64,000 bases of DNA from Roseivivax sp. GX 12232. Lineage in GTDB: Bacteria; Pseudomonadota; Alphaproteobacteria; Rhodobacterales; Rhodobacteraceae. Shown here one piece after another: positions 31,181 to 42,277 of the stretch. The notes beneath the pieces are model-generated. The model was not told the DNA's origin and ran no database searches. It saw only the letters and a program-made list of their open reading frames with translations. Position 1 is the first letter of the stretch. Each line of letters opens with the position of its first letter. The position numbers and the translations under genes are program-made. The stretch covers positions 434,001 to 498,000 of the forward strand of contig NZ_JAJSEC010000002.1 in assembly GCF_021272185.1 (NCBI RefSeq), read 5' to 3'.

Positions 31181-31690
31181 TCAGGTTGAAGTTCGCGGAC
31201 GCGCGCGGCGGATGAAGAGCCGCCGCGCCAGCCGTCCGAAAAGGCCCGCGATCCCTCCGAACACCGCAAAACCCACAAGCGCGAAGCTCAACCCCTGCGG
31301 GGTCAGCGGCAGCGCGGGCTTGTAAGCCTGGAAGGTGCGCGCCGCGATCTCGCGGTCGGTGAGGCGCGTGGCCATGCGGGCGCGGGCGAAGGGCCCCGCG
31401 GCCTCGAGCGCGGCCAGATCGGCGCGCAGCCGGTCGTAGCGGGCCACGGTGGCGCGCATGGTCTCTGCCCGTCCGGCTCCAAAATCCCCGCCGGTGGCAA
31501 GCTGGGCCAGCGCCGCCTCGCGGGAGAGCCCATAGGCCGCGGCATCGGCGTCGAACTCCGCCACCACGCGCGAGAGCTCATCCACCGCGCCGCCCAGACG
31601 CTGCTGATATTGCTGGGAAAACTCCGGGAATTGCGAGAGGCCCGCGGCGCCCGCGAGCCCCGCCGTCAGGGCCACCACCCGTGTGAGCAT
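31181..31690 (-). CDS. DUF2937-family membrane protein
   Basis: This 169-residue protein has an N-terminal hydrophobic segment (VVALTAGLAGAAGL), the highly typical SQFPEFSQQYQQRLGGAVDE stretch, a helical middle, and a second hydrophobic helix near the end (GLSFALVGFAVFGGIAGLFG) followed by a very basic tail. This matches DUF2937. Both ends may be anchored in the inner membrane with a periplasmic helical domain. Function is unknown. It is convergent with glmM and monocistronic. Confidence 0.82.
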   Translation of the reverse strand: MLTRVVALTAGLAGAAGLSQFPEFSQQYQQRLGGAVDELSRVVAEFDADAAAYGLSREAALAQLATGGDFGAGRAETMRATVARYDRLRADLAALEAAGPFARARMATRLTDREIAARTFQAYKPALPLTPQGLSFALVGFAVFGGIAGLFGRLARRLFIRRARPRTST

Positions 31691-31868
31691 CGCTCTGCCT
31701 CCTCACCCCTCCGCGCGGCCCTCTTGGCGGGGCGTGATCGGGGGTGCGGGGTTAAGGCCCCCGCCCTCCGGCGCGGATTTTCTGCGGGGAAGCCTAGCAG
31801 CCGGGCGGGACGAGGCCCAGCGGCGCGTGGCGTCGGGCCGCCGATCGGCGATGCGGCGCGCGGGCGCG

Positions 31869-32058
31869 GCGGTTTTGCAGCGCCCAACCGGATCAGCCGA
31901 CGCCAACCCGGCACAGCGGTTTTGCAGGGCCCAACCGGGTCAGCCGACGCCAACCCGGCACGGCGGTTCTTGCGCGGACCAGAGGGGTTGGCCAGCGCCA
32001 ATGTGGCACTGCGGCATCTGCAGGGACCAGCCGGGTCGGCCAAGGCCCACCCGGCGCT
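31869..32058. repeat. Four-unit 47/48-bp tandem repeat
   Basis: Units lie at 31869-31915, 31916-31962, 31963-32010 and 32011-32058. The first two are nearly identical (47 bp); the last two are 48 bp and degenerate. The common core is GCGGTTTTGCAG followed by CCAACCGGGTCAGCC and CCAACCCGGCAC. The array fills the 377-bp gap (31691-32067) between the DUF2937 gene and the proS stop, and ends nine bases from proS. The rest of the gap shows no gene. The change between 47 and 48 bp breaks any continuous frame, so it is not coding. Confidence 0.8.
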
Positions 32059-32067
32059 CCCGAGCCC

Positions 32068-33408
32068 TCAGGCCGCCTTGCCGTAGATCTGCGCGATGCG
32101 CTCGACCGCCTGTTCGGGCGGCAGTTCCTCGCTTTCGCCGGTGCGGCGCGAGGTCAGCTCGACCACGCCGTTCTTCAGCCCGCGCGGGCCGACGGTGATG
32201 CGCCAGGGCAGGCCGATCAGGTCCATGGTGGCGAATTTCGCGCCCGCGCGCTCTTCGCGGTCGTCGTAGAGCGGCTCGAGCCCCAGGGCCAGGAGGCTGT
32301 CGTAGAGCGCCTGGCAGGCGCCATCCGCCTCGGCGTCGCCCTGCTTGAGGTTCACGATGCCGGCGTGGAAGGGCGTCACGCCCTCGGGCCAGATGATGCC
32401 GTTGTCGTCGTGGCTGGCCTCGATGATCGCGCCGACGAGGCGGCTGACACCGATGCCGTGGCTGCCCATGTGCACCGGCACGTGGTTGCCCTCCTGGTCG
32501 ACCACCGTGGCGCCCATGGGCTCGGAATACTTGGTGCCGAAGTAGAAGATCTGGCCGACCTCGATGCCGCGGGCCTGGCGCTGGCGCGCCTCGGGGACCT
32601 GGGCGAAGAGCTCGGGGTCATGGGTCTCGTCGGTGCGGGCATAGCGCGAGGTGAACTCCTCGAGCACGGCGCGGCACTGGGCGTGGTCGTCGTAGTCGAT
32701 CTCGCGCGCGCCGAAGCTCAGATCGGTGATCTCGCTGTCGTAGAAGACCTCGCTCTCGCCGGTCTCGGCCAGGACCAGGAACTCATGCGTGTCGTCGCCG
32801 CCGATCGGGCCGCTGTCGGCGCGCATCGGGATCGCCTGGAGGCCCATGCGCTCGTAGGTGCGCAGGTAGCTGACCAGGTGGCGGTTGTAGGCGTGCAGCG
32901 CGTCCTCCCGGGTGAGGTCGAAGTTGTAGCCGTCCTTCATAAGGAACTCGCGGCCGCGCATGACGCCGAAGCGCGGGCGGCGCTCGTCGCGGAATTTCCA
33001 CTGGATGTGGTAGAGCGTCATCGGCAGGTCTTTGTAGCTCGAGACGTGGCTGCGGAAGATGTCGGTGATCATCTCCTCGTTGGTCGGCCCGAAGAGCATG
33101 TCGCGCTCGTGGCGGTCGCGGATGCGCAGCATCTCGGGGCCATAGGCGTCGTAGCGCCCCGATTCCCGCCAGAGATCGGCCGATTGCAGCGTCGGCATCA
33201 GCATCGGGATATGGCCCGCGCGGGTCTGTTCCTCGTGCACGATGCGCTCGATGTTGCGCAGGACCTTGTAGCCCATCGGCAGCCAGGAATAGATCCCGGC
33301 GGAGGCCTGTTTGATCATGCCCGCGCGTAGCATGAGCCGGTGCGAGACGATCTGCGCCTCCGAGGGCGTTTCCTTCAGGACGGGCAGGAAATAGCGGCTG
33401 AGGCGCAT
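32068..33408 (-). CDS. proS: Proline--tRNA ligase, short alphaproteobacterial type
   Basis: This 446-residue class II synthetase is the compact form. Motif 1 lies in [20 protein letters not shown], motif 2 in [20 protein letters not shown], and motif 3 in [20 protein letters not shown], followed by the anticodon-binding domain. It lacks the roughly 180-residue insertion editing domain of E. coli ProS; in alphaproteobacteria alanyl-tRNAPro is cleared by free-standing ProXp-type proteins. The start at 33408 matches the conserved [18 protein letters not shown]. It is monocistronic, with a large repeat-rich gap upstream. Confidence 0.97.
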   Translation of the reverse strand: MRLSRYFLPVLKETPSEAQIVSHRLMLRAGMIKQASAGIYSWLPMGYKVLRNIERIVHEEQTRAGHIPMLMPTLQSADLWRESGRYDAYGPEMLRIRDRHERDMLFGPTNEEMITDIFRSHVSSYKDLPMTLYHIQWKFRDERRPRFGVMRGREFLMKDGYNFDLTREDALHAYNRHLVSYLRTYERMGLQAIPMRADSGPIGGDDTHEFLVLAETGESEVFYDSEITDLSFGAREIDYDDHAQCRAVLEEFTSRYARTDETHDPELFAQVPEARQRQARGIEVGQIFYFGTKYSEPMGATVVDQEGNHVPVHMGSHGIGVSRLVGAIIEASHDDNGIIWPEGVTPFHAGIVNLKQGDAEADGACQALYDSLLALGLEPLYDDREERAGAKFATMDLIGLPWRITVGPRGLKNGVVELTSRRTGESEELPPEQAVERIAQIYGKAA

Positions 33409-33594
33409 GGCGGCTCCGGTCGGTCAAGGGTCATGTCTGTCCGAGCCGGTGTAGGCGAAAGCGCGCGACAAGTGCAATGCCCCGAAGGGGTTGGGGGACG
33501 GGTGACGCGGGGGGCGGTTGGGGGGGGTGGTGCGTGGAGCTTTGGGCCTAGCATCGGTCATGGTCCGGGCCTTGGCGGTTCTGATACCGGCCTT

Positions 33595-33715
<121 letters not shown>

Positions 33716-33903
33716 AAAGTGAGCTTTGTTCCCGTCGCTTGGCCAGCCCACCAATTCCCCCTCATCGCCTAACCAGCCCGCCGCTCTCCTCACCTCCCAA
33801 CCGGATGATTGAGCCTCTGACCTCTCAACCAGCCAACCAAAAACCCGACGCGCTACGTGACCCAAGCGGTGCAATCTTGCGCCCGAATAGCACCGAAGGT
33901 GCC

Positions 33904-34040
33904 GGGCGCGCGCCGGACCGGCCCGATGGGCCGGCGCTCTTGTGGGCGAAGCGCATAGATCGCCGCTAGCCCTGACCTTGCTGCCATAAAGCGCCCAACT
34001 AATAGGTCAGCAGCGCCGGCCCCCGGTCCGGCGCGCGCCC
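33904..34040 (-). repeat. 137-bp intergenic element, copy 2 (inverted)
   Basis: It has the same perfect 16-bp terminal inverted repeats as copy 1 (33904-33919 and 34025-34040), the same length, and the central TTTATGGCAGCAAGGTCA on the minus strand. The conserved flank TGCGCCCGAATAGCACCGAA lies to its left (about 33879-33898), as in copy 1. Differences are concentrated in the middle, while both arms are unchanged, which suggests selection for the fold or recent spread. Confidence 0.8.
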
Positions 34041-34226
34041 TCGGGTGCAACGACAGCGCCCGGGTCCTTTGCGGCCACTGCGCACCCAATCCACACCCTC
34101 ATTCCCGGCCCAAAGGCAGGCTCTCACCCCCACCCCGCCAAGAATCTCCCCGCTCCCACCACCCGCGCCGCTTGCATCACCTGCCGCGACGCAGCAAAAC
34201 AGAGGTCCAAGCCAGGGAGAGCCCGC

Positions 34227-35303
34227 ATGAACCTGCCGGTCCGCGAACAGCTCAAATACTGGGGCATCGCCGCGGCGGTCATCGCGGTGCTCCTTTGGTT
34301 CCTGGGCGATGTGCTCCTGCCCTTCGTCCTGGGCGCGGCCATCGCCTATTTCCTCGATCCCGTCGCCGACCGGCTCGAGTCCGCGGGCTGCTCGCGCGCG
34401 CTGGCGACCGCGATCATCACCATCTGCGCGCTTCTGATCTTCGTGCTCATGGCGCTCCTGGTGGTGCCGACGCTGGTGCGCCAGACCGGCCAGCTGATCG
34501 AGGTCGCCCCGGAGCTGGCCCGCAACCTGCAAAGCTTCCTCGCCACCCGCTTCCCGGACCTTCTGGCCGAGGACAGCGTGGTCCGCGACACGCTCACCCA
34601 GATCGGCCAGACGGTGCGCGACCGTGGCGGGCAGCTCCTGCAGACGGCACTGACCTCGGCGGCCTCGCTGCTGAACGTGGTGCTGCTTTTCGTGATCGTG
34701 CCGGTGGTGGCGGTCTATCTGCTGCTCGACTGGGACAACATGGTCGCCCGCGTCGACGAGCTCCTGCCGCGCGAACATGCCCCGGTGATCCGCGCGCTGG
34801 CGGCGGACATCGACCACGTGCTGTCCTCCTTCGTGCGCGGCATGGGCACGGTCTCGCTGATCCTCGGGGTCTATTACGCCGTGGCGCTGATGCTCGTGGG
34901 CCTGCAGTTCGGCCTGGTGGTGGGCGTGGTCGCGGGGGTCCTGACCTTCATTCCCTATGTCGGCGCCATCGTCGGCGGGGTGCTGGCCATCGGGCTCGCG
35001 CTTTTCCAGTTCTGGGGCGACTGGCTCTGGATCGTGGCGGTCTGGGCGATCTTCCAGTCCGGCCAGTTCATCGAGGGCAACTTCCTCACCCCCAAGCTCG
35101 TCGGCAATTCGGTCGGGCTGCACCCGGTCTGGCTCCTGCTGGCGATGTCGGTCTTCGGCTCGCTCTTCGGCTTCGTGGGGCTCCTGGTCGCCGTGCCGGT
35201 GGCCGCCGCCATCGGGGTCGTCGCGCGGTTCCTCGTCGGGCGCTACAAGTCGAGCCGGCTCTACCTCGGCGGGCCCGAGCGCCGGAACGACCCGGAGGGC
35301 TGA
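34227..35303 (+). CDS. AI-2E/PerM-family permease
   Basis: This 358-residue membrane protein belongs to the AI-2E transporter (formerly UPF0118/PerM) family. It has an N-terminal helix pair (IAAAVIAVLLWFLGDVLLPF, ALLIFVLMALLVVPTLV), a long amphipathic region, and the C-terminal bundle with FIPYVGAIVGGVLAIGLALF, the motif GQFIEGNFLTPKLVGNSVGL and HPVWLLLAMSVFGSLFGFVG. Members export autoinducer-2, sodium/protons or other solutes; the substrate is not evident. It lies three bases before hdaA and starts the run to ppk and ppx. Confidence 0.9.
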   Translation: MNLPVREQLKYWGIAAAVIAVLLWFLGDVLLPFVLGAAIAYFLDPVADRLESAGCSRALATAIITICALLIFVLMALLVVPTLVRQTGQLIEVAPELARNLQSFLATRFPDLLAEDSVVRDTLTQIGQTVRDRGGQLLQTALTSAASLLNVVLLFVIVPVVAVYLLLDWDNMVARVDELLPREHAPVIRALAADIDHVLSSFVRGMGTVSLILGVYYAVALMLVGLQFGLVVGVVAGVLTFIPYVGAIVGGVLAIGLALFQFWGDWLWIVAVWAIFQSGQFIEGNFLTPKLVGNSVGLHPVWLLLAMSVFGSLFGFVGLLVAVPVAAAIGVVARFLVGRYKSSRLYLGGPERRNDPEG

Positions 35304-35306
35304 GCC

Positions 35307-36017
35307 ATGGCGCGGCAGCTTCCCCTGAACCTGCCCTCCAGGCCGGCCCTCGGGCGCGGCGACTTCTTCGTGACCGAGGCCAATGCCCTGGCGGTGGCGC
35401 AGATCGACCACTGGCGCGCCTGGCCGAGCGGCAAGTTGGTGCTCTCGGGCCCGCGCGGCTCGGGCAAGACGCATCTGGCGCACGTCTGGTCGGCGGAAAG
35501 CGGCGCGCGCATCCTCGAGGCCGCCGAACTGACCGAAGAGGCCGTGCCCGACCTCGTTGACGGGCCGATCTGCGTCGAGGACGCCGACCGCATCGCCGGC
35601 GACCGCGCCCAGGAGGAGGTGCTTTTCCACCTGCACAACCTCGCCCGCGCCGAGGGCCAGCCGCTCATGGTCACCGCCTCCCGGCCCCCGGCGCGCTGGG
35701 GCCTCTGCCTGCCCGATCTGGCCAGCCGCATGCAGGGCGCCGAGATTGCCAAGCTGAACGCCCCGGACGAGCTCCTGCTCGCAGGCGTGATCGCCAAGCT
35801 CTTCGCCGACCGGCAGATCACCCCGGCGCCCACGGTCATTCCCTATCTCCTGACCCATATGCCGCGAAGCTTCGCCGCCGCCGGCGCCATCGTCGACGCC
35901 ATGGACGCCCGCGCCCTGGGCGAGAAGCGCGGCGTGACCCGTGCCCTTGCCATCGACCTCATCAGGGAGTTCTCTGACAGCGAGGAAAGCTTCGAGGCGG
36001 GCCTGTCATCGGAGTGA
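35307..36017 (+). CDS. hdaA: DnaA-related regulatory protein HdaA
   Basis: This 236-residue protein has one DnaA-type AAA+ domain without the DNA-binding domain IV. It starts RQLPLNLPSRPALGRGDFFV (a clamp-binding-like QLPLNL segment at the N-terminus). It has a Walker A motif GPRGSGKT at residues 48-55, a Walker B-like region ICVEDADRI, and sensor/arginine region RPPARWGLCLPDLASRM. Hda proteins with the β-clamp stimulate hydrolysis of DnaA-ATP and restrain re-initiation. It is three bases after the permease gene and its stop nearly touches ppk. The hdaA-ppk-ppx order is typical of this lineage. Confidence 0.92.
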   Translation: MARQLPLNLPSRPALGRGDFFVTEANALAVAQIDHWRAWPSGKLVLSGPRGSGKTHLAHVWSAESGARILEAAELTEEAVPDLVDGPICVEDADRIAGDRAQEEVLFHLHNLARAEGQPLMVTASRPPARWGLCLPDLASRMQGAEIAKLNAPDELLLAGVIAKLFADRQITPAPTVIPYLLTHMPRSFAAAGAIVDAMDARALGEKRGVTRALAIDLIREFSDSEESFEAGLSSE

Positions 36018-36043
36018 TACAAGATCCCCCTAAGCGAGGCGCC

Positions 36044-38215
<2,172 letters not shown>

Positions 38216-38297
38216 TCCCGCGGGTTAAACATTTGACGCAAGCCGCCTGCTGCGCCAGTTTCCCGCGCAGAGGCCGAGGCCAGGATACGAGCGCGAC

Positions 38298-39836
38298 ATG
38301 GATGGAACCCACGACCCCGATCACCCCGATTGGGGCCCGTTCGGAAGACCGCTGTTTGCCGATCCCGACGTGCGCGCGCTTCGCCGTGTGGGCGTGGTCG
38401 ACATCGGTTCGAACTCGGTCCGGCTGGTGGTCTTCGACGGCGCGGCGCGCTCGCCGGCCTATTTCTACAACGAAAAGATCATGTGCGCGCTCGGCGCGGG
38501 GCTGGCCGAAACCGGCGAGCTGAACCCCGAGGGCCGCGCCCGGGCGCTGGCGGCGCTGAAGCGCTTCAAGCTCCTGGCCGACGGCATGGGCACCGAGCTG
38601 ACGGCGGTCGCCACCGCGGCGGTGCGCGCCGCCTCGGACGGCGACGCCTTCCGCGAGGACGTGCGCCGCGAGACCGGGCTCGAGATATACGTGGTCGACG
38701 GCGAGGAAGAGGCCCGGCTTTCGGCCCAGGGCGTACTTCTGGGCTGGCCCGGCTCCTACGGGCTGGTCTGCGACATCGGCGGCTCCTCGATGGAACTGGC
38801 GGAAATCTCCGGCGGCCAGGTCGGGCGGCGCGTGACCTCGGACCTCGGGCCCCTGAAGCTGCGCGACGTCAAGGGCGGCAAGAAGGGCCGCGAGGCGGTC
38901 ATCAAGGAGACCCTCGCCGCCCTGACCGAGAAGATGGGCGCGCAGCGCGACCGGCTGTTCCTGGTCGGCGGCTCCTGGCGCGCCATCGCCCGCATCGACA
39001 TGGAACGGCGCGGCTACCCGCTGCACGTCCTGCACGAATACCGCATGGACGCCCAGGCGGTGCGCGACACGGTGAAATTCATCCTGAAGGCCGACCTCGA
39101 GGAGCTGCGCGGCCGCTGCGGGATCTCCTCGGCGCGGATGTCGCTGGTGCCCTATGCGGCCGAGGTCTTGAAGCGCATGGTGCAGACCTTCAAGCCCAAG
39201 GACATCGCCGTCTCGAGCTACGGCATCCGCGAGGGGATGCTCTTCGAGCAGATGCCGCAGAAGCTGCGCGACCGCGACCCGCTGATCGAAAGCTGCCGCT
39301 ACGCCGAGGCCAAGGACGCCCGCCTGCCCGGCTTTGGGCGCAAGCTCTTCCATTTCGTCGAGCCGCTCTTCAACGGCGCGCGCCCGGCGCGCATCCGCAT
39401 CGTCAAGGCGGCCTGCCTTCTGCATGACGTGAGTTGGCGCGCGCATCCCGACTACCGGGCCGAGACGGTCTTCGACAATGCCACCCGCGCCAACCTCGGC
39501 GGGCTGAAGCACGAGGAACGGGTCTTCCTGGGGCTCGCGCTCCTGCACCGCTACCGCAACAAGCGCGAGGGCACCCGCTTCGAGGCGCTGGCCCCGATCC
39601 TCAGCGCCGCCGAGGTGCAGGAGGCCGAGATCCTCGGCAAGGCGATGCGCTTCGGCGCGATGCTCTGGATGTCCGAGGGCGACCTGGGCGCGCGGCTGAC
39701 CTGGCACCCGCGCAAACGGCTCCTGATCCTGCGCCTGACCGAGGCCGCCGCGCCGCTCTACGGCGAGGTCGCCGCGGCGCGCTTCGAGAGCCTGGTGAAA
39801 TCGCTGGGCGCGGAGTTCGAGGTGAAGATCGGCTGA
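38298..39836 (+). CDS. ppx: Exopolyphosphatase (Ppx/GppA family)
   Basis: This 512-residue protein of the ASKHA fold releases terminal phosphate from polyphosphate or pppGpp. It shows phosphate-1 motif VGVVDIGSNSVRLVVFDG near residue 32, the catalytic glutamate region VDGEEEARLSAQGVLLG, phosphate-2 motif GLVCDIGGSSMELAEISGG, and YGIREGMLFEQM, followed by an HD-like C-terminal domain. It lies just downstream of ppk. The frame ends with no clear terminator, and a GC-rich spacer follows before a convergent gene. Confidence 0.95.
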   Translation: MDGTHDPDHPDWGPFGRPLFADPDVRALRRVGVVDIGSNSVRLVVFDGAARSPAYFYNEKIMCALGAGLAETGELNPEGRARALAALKRFKLLADGMGTELTAVATAAVRAASDGDAFREDVRRETGLEIYVVDGEEEARLSAQGVLLGWPGSYGLVCDIGGSSMELAEISGGQVGRRVTSDLGPLKLRDVKGGKKGREAVIKETLAALTEKMGAQRDRLFLVGGSWRAIARIDMERRGYPLHVLHEYRMDAQAVRDTVKFILKADLEELRGRCGISSARMSLVPYAAEVLKRMVQTFKPKDIAVSSYGIREGMLFEQMPQKLRDRDPLIESCRYAEAKDARLPGFGRKLFHFVEPLFNGARPARIRIVKAACLLHDVSWRAHPDYRAETVFDNATRANLGGLKHEERVFLGLALLHRYRNKREGTRFEALAPILSAAEVQEAEILGKAMRFGAMLWMSEGDLGARLTWHPRKRLLILRLTEAAAPLYGEVAAARFESLVKSLGAEFEVKIG

Positions 39837-39863
39837 GGTGGCGCGCGCGTGGGGCGTGGCGCT

Positions 39864-39887
39864 GGCCCGGGCCCGGGCCCGGGCCCG
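39864..39887. repeat. (GGCCCG)4 microsatellite
   Basis: Four perfect copies of GGCCCG lie in the 179-bp gap between ppx and a convergent gene. The unit runs into self-complementary CCCGGG, so the array can also form a hairpin and might help end transcription from either side. Confidence 0.7.
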
Positions 39888-40015
39888 CGCAGAGTGTGGC
39901 GCCGTCCAGGGGCCAGCGCACGCGGCCGCAAAAACCCGGACCTGCGCGCGGCGTGGCGCTTTCACGGGCTTTCACTCGGCGCAGCCCTGACCCAGCCCTA
40001 CGCAAAGCACGCCGC

Positions 40016-40405
40016 TCAAAGGTCGATCGAGCCCTCGGGTGCGGGGGTCTCCGGGTCCGTCTCTGGCCCGGTCTCGGGCTCCAACGGCGCTTTCCGGCGG
40101 ATGATAATGTCACCGTTCTCCAGGATCTCGGGCGGGTGGTAATCCGACCAGTCCTCGACCTCTTCCAGCACCTCGCGCAGCGCCGGGCCCATCTCGGCCA
40201 CGAAGTCCGAGAGCGCCGGCTCGATGCCCTCCATGATCCGGCGCAGCTCTTCGAATGCGGGTTCGGCCTCGTCCATCAGCCCGTCGAAGAAAAGCTGCAT
40301 TCCGCGTTCCATGAGGGAAAAGCCCTCCTCCTCGTCACCCGCATCCTGCGCGGCGGCGGGGCTGAGGATCAGGCAGAAGGCGGCGGCAGTCAGCGTGAGT
40401 CTCAT
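40016..40405 (-). CDS. Small exported acidic protein of unknown function
   Basis: This 129-residue protein has a signal peptide (LTLTAAAFCLILSPAAAQ) and a helical acidic middle with two similar segments (MQLFFDGLMDEAEPAFEELR and MEGIEPALSDFVAEMGPALR). A conserved-looking stretch EDWSDYHPPEILENGDIIIR follows, and then a Pro/Glu/Thr-rich tail. No ATPase or enzyme motif is present. The pattern occurs in related Rhodobacterales proteins as I recall them, without known function. It probably resides in the periplasm. It is convergent with ppx and 53 bp after the TerB/J gene on the same strand. Confidence 0.7.
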   Translation of the reverse strand: MRLTLTAAAFCLILSPAAAQDAGDEEEGFSLMERGMQLFFDGLMDEAEPAFEELRRIMEGIEPALSDFVAEMGPALREVLEEVEDWSDYHPPEILENGDIIIRRKAPLEPETGPETDPETPAPEGSIDL

Positions 40406-40458
40406 GGGGGCAAATATAGCCCGCGCGGGCCCTGCGCCCAAGGCCCGGGCGCGCCCGT

Positions 40459-41142
40459 TCAGGCCGGCGCCTTGCCCTGGATCTCTTCCCAGGCGCGGTT
40501 GATCGCGATCAGGCGTTTCTCGCTCATCTTCACCGCCTCTTCCGGCAGGCCGCGCGCGACCATGCGGTCGGGATGGCTGTCGCGCACCAGCGCCCGCCAG
40601 GCCTTGCGGATCTCCGGCAGCGGCGTTTCGGGGGCGACGCCCAGCACCGCATAGGGGTCGGGCTCGGCATCGGGCACGTAGCGGGTGCGCAGCGCCCGGA
40701 AGCGCGTGCCCTCGATCCCGAAAATCCGCGCCACGTCGTTCAGGAAGGCGTCTTCCTTCGGGTGATAGGTGCCGTCGGCGATGGCGATGTGGAAGAGCCC
40801 CTCCATCAGGTCGCAGAGCACCGTCTTGTCCGAGCGGAACATCGCCGCGATACGCCCGGCGTAGACCTCGTAACCCGCCACGTCGGTCCGCGCGAGGTTG
40901 AAGACCCGCGCCGCGCCGGGCTCGTCCTCGGTGGCGATGTGGAAGACCTCGCGGAAGGCGGCCACCTCCGAGCGAGTCACCTGCCCGTCGGCCTTGGCCA
41001 TCTTCGCCGCCAGCGCGATGACCGCGATGGTGAAGGCGACCGAACGCTCGGGCGGGGCGCGCAGATGCTCGAAGACCGTCGCCAGGCTTTCGCCCTGACG
41101 AAGCGCCGCGAGCGCCTGGGAGATGCGGGACCAGATCGACAT
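40459..41142 (-). CDS. TerB-domain J-protein (DjlA-like)
   Basis: This 227-residue protein joins a TerB-like helical domain (residues 30-145; FTIAVIALAAKMAKADGQVT, GLFHIAIADGTYHPKEDAFL) to a C-terminal J domain (residues 162-225; DPYAVLGVAPETPLPEIRKA) with an intact HPD at 190-192. It should stimulate DnaK ATPase and may sense an envelope or metal-stress signal through TerB. Unlike E. coli DjlA there is no N-terminal membrane helix, so it is probably cytoplasmic. It ends 53 bp before the small acidic protein gene and begins 32 bp after the acetyltransferase stop. Confidence 0.9.
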   Translation of the reverse strand: MSIWSRISQALAALRQGESLATVFEHLRAPPERSVAFTIAVIALAAKMAKADGQVTRSEVAAFREVFHIATEDEPGAARVFNLARTDVAGYEVYAGRIAAMFRSDKTVLCDLMEGLFHIAIADGTYHPKEDAFLNDVARIFGIEGTRFRALRTRYVPDAEPDPYAVLGVAPETPLPEIRKAWRALVRDSHPDRMVARGLPEEAVKMSEKRLIAINRAWEEIQGKAPA

Positions 41143-41174
41143 GGACGGGAACCTAGGGCAATCCTTTCAAGGTG

Positions 41175-41675
41175 TCAGGCTGCCGGGAACAGCATTTTTT
41201 GCACGAGCACAAGGTCAATCCACCGATCGAACTTGCGCCCGGCCTCGCGGATGCGGCCGACCTCGGCAAAGCCGAGCCGCGCGTGGAAGGCCAGCGCGCC
41301 GGTGTTCTCGGCGCTGATGCCGCCGATCAGCGAATGGTGGCCCGCCTGCCGGGCCTCAGCCTCGAGCGCCTGCACGAGCGCCCGTCCCAGGCCCTGCCCG
41401 GCGGTCCCGGGCGCGGTGAAGACGCTGTGCTCCTGGGTGCGGGCGTAGCCCGGCCCGCCCCGGAAAGCGCCGTAGGTGGCAAAGCCAGAGAGCCCGTTTG
41501 CGGCCTCGGCCACGAGGAAGGCGCGGCCCCGTTCTTCGATCATGTGCGCCACGGCCTCGGGGGTCTTCTCCTCGGTGGTGAAGGTGATGGTGCTGTCGCG
41601 CACGAAAGGGTTCCAGATCGCGGCGATGGCCTCGGCGTCGCCGGCGCGCGCGGGCCGCAGGGTCAGCTCAGCCAT
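41175..41675 (-). CDS. GNAT acetyltransferase, phosphinothricin-acetyltransferase-like
   Basis: This 166-residue N-acetyltransferase begins with the PAT/YncA-type segment LRPARAGDAEAIAAIWN and FVRDSTITFTTEEKTPEAVA. It has an acetyl-CoA loop GQGLGRALVQALEAEARQAG and the C-terminal HARLGFAEVGRIREAGRKFD. Relatives acetylate amino groups such as phosphinothricin or methionine sulfoximine, often detoxifying by-products. The start at 41675 lies inside the upstream VOC-like gene (13-bp overlap), which indicates translational coupling. The frame is open well upstream but only antisense to function. Confidence 0.88.
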   Translation of the reverse strand: MAELTLRPARAGDAEAIAAIWNPFVRDSTITFTTEEKTPEAVAHMIEERGRAFLVAEAANGLSGFATYGAFRGGPGYARTQEHSVFTAPGTAGQGLGRALVQALEAEARQAGHHSLIGGISAENTGALAFHARLGFAEVGRIREAGRKFDRWIDLVLVQKMLFPAA

Positions 41676-42277
41676 CGCGTGACCCCGGAGCGTTGGAGCC
41701 GCGCCGAAAGCCCGGGCCGCGCGGCGGGCGTGAAGCGCGGCAGCGGGCTGTCGAGGACGCCCGCGAGCCGGGCCGCCAGCGCCTCGGCCTCGGGATGGGC
41801 GATGACCAGCTCGGTCAGCCGCCAGCCTGAGGAGGGCAGCCGATCCCCCGCGGGCACCGGGCTTTTCCACTCGATGAAGGCCGGGAAGAGCCCGTCGTAG
41901 GGCAGCATCCCGTCCTCGGGCACCGCCATGACCCAGTCTAGATCGCCGCGGGTGATCGGCACCGGGTGCCCGGCCTCGGGGAAATCCGCCAGCGCCGCCT
42001 CCATGTCGGGCACCCGGCAGATCCACTTGTCGAGCCGCGGCGGCCCGGAAAAGGCATCGAGCCCGAACCAGCGCGCCCGCCCGGGCGGCGGAGCCTCGGG
42101 GTCGGCGGCGATGGCCTCGAGGTAGAGGCCCTCTTCCAGCCCCAGAAGCCGGTTGTGGGTGGCGAAGGCCGCATGCGCCCCGCCGGGGCCCAGGGGCTCG
42201 CCCAGGGCGGCCTCGGCATGGGCATGGGCGGCCTCCAAAGTTTCGCCCAGGACCGCGATATGATCGAGGCTCAGCAT
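41663..42277 (-). CDS. VOC-like protein (glyoxalase_3 type)
   Basis: This 204-residue protein has a two-module glyoxalase-like fold. It opens with MLSLDHIAVLGETLEAAHAH, the LGPGGAHAAFATHNRLLGLE segment and GLYLEAIAADPEAPPPGRAR. Its second half contains LDWVMAVPEDGMLPYDGLFP and WRLTELVIAHPEAEALA. No metal-ligand set can be assigned with confidence. Related proteins are annotated only as VOC/glyoxalase-like. Its start overlaps the HerA-like gene's stop by one base and its end overlaps the acetyltransferase gene, so the three form one operon. Confidence 0.8.
   Translation of the reverse strand: MLSLDHIAVLGETLEAAHAHAEAALGEPLGPGGAHAAFATHNRLLGLEEGLYLEAIAADPEAPPPGRARWFGLDAFSGPPRLDKWICRVPDMEAALADFPEAGHPVPITRGDLDWVMAVPEDGMLPYDGLFPAFIEWKSPVPAGDRLPSSGWRLTELVIAHPEAEALAARLAGVLDSPLPRFTPAARPGLSARLQRSGVTRWLS

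Noticed and set aside
31620-32067. CRISPR-like array at the 47-bp repeats
   Set aside because: Units abut without unique spacers, and no cas genes are nearby; it is a plain tandem repeat.
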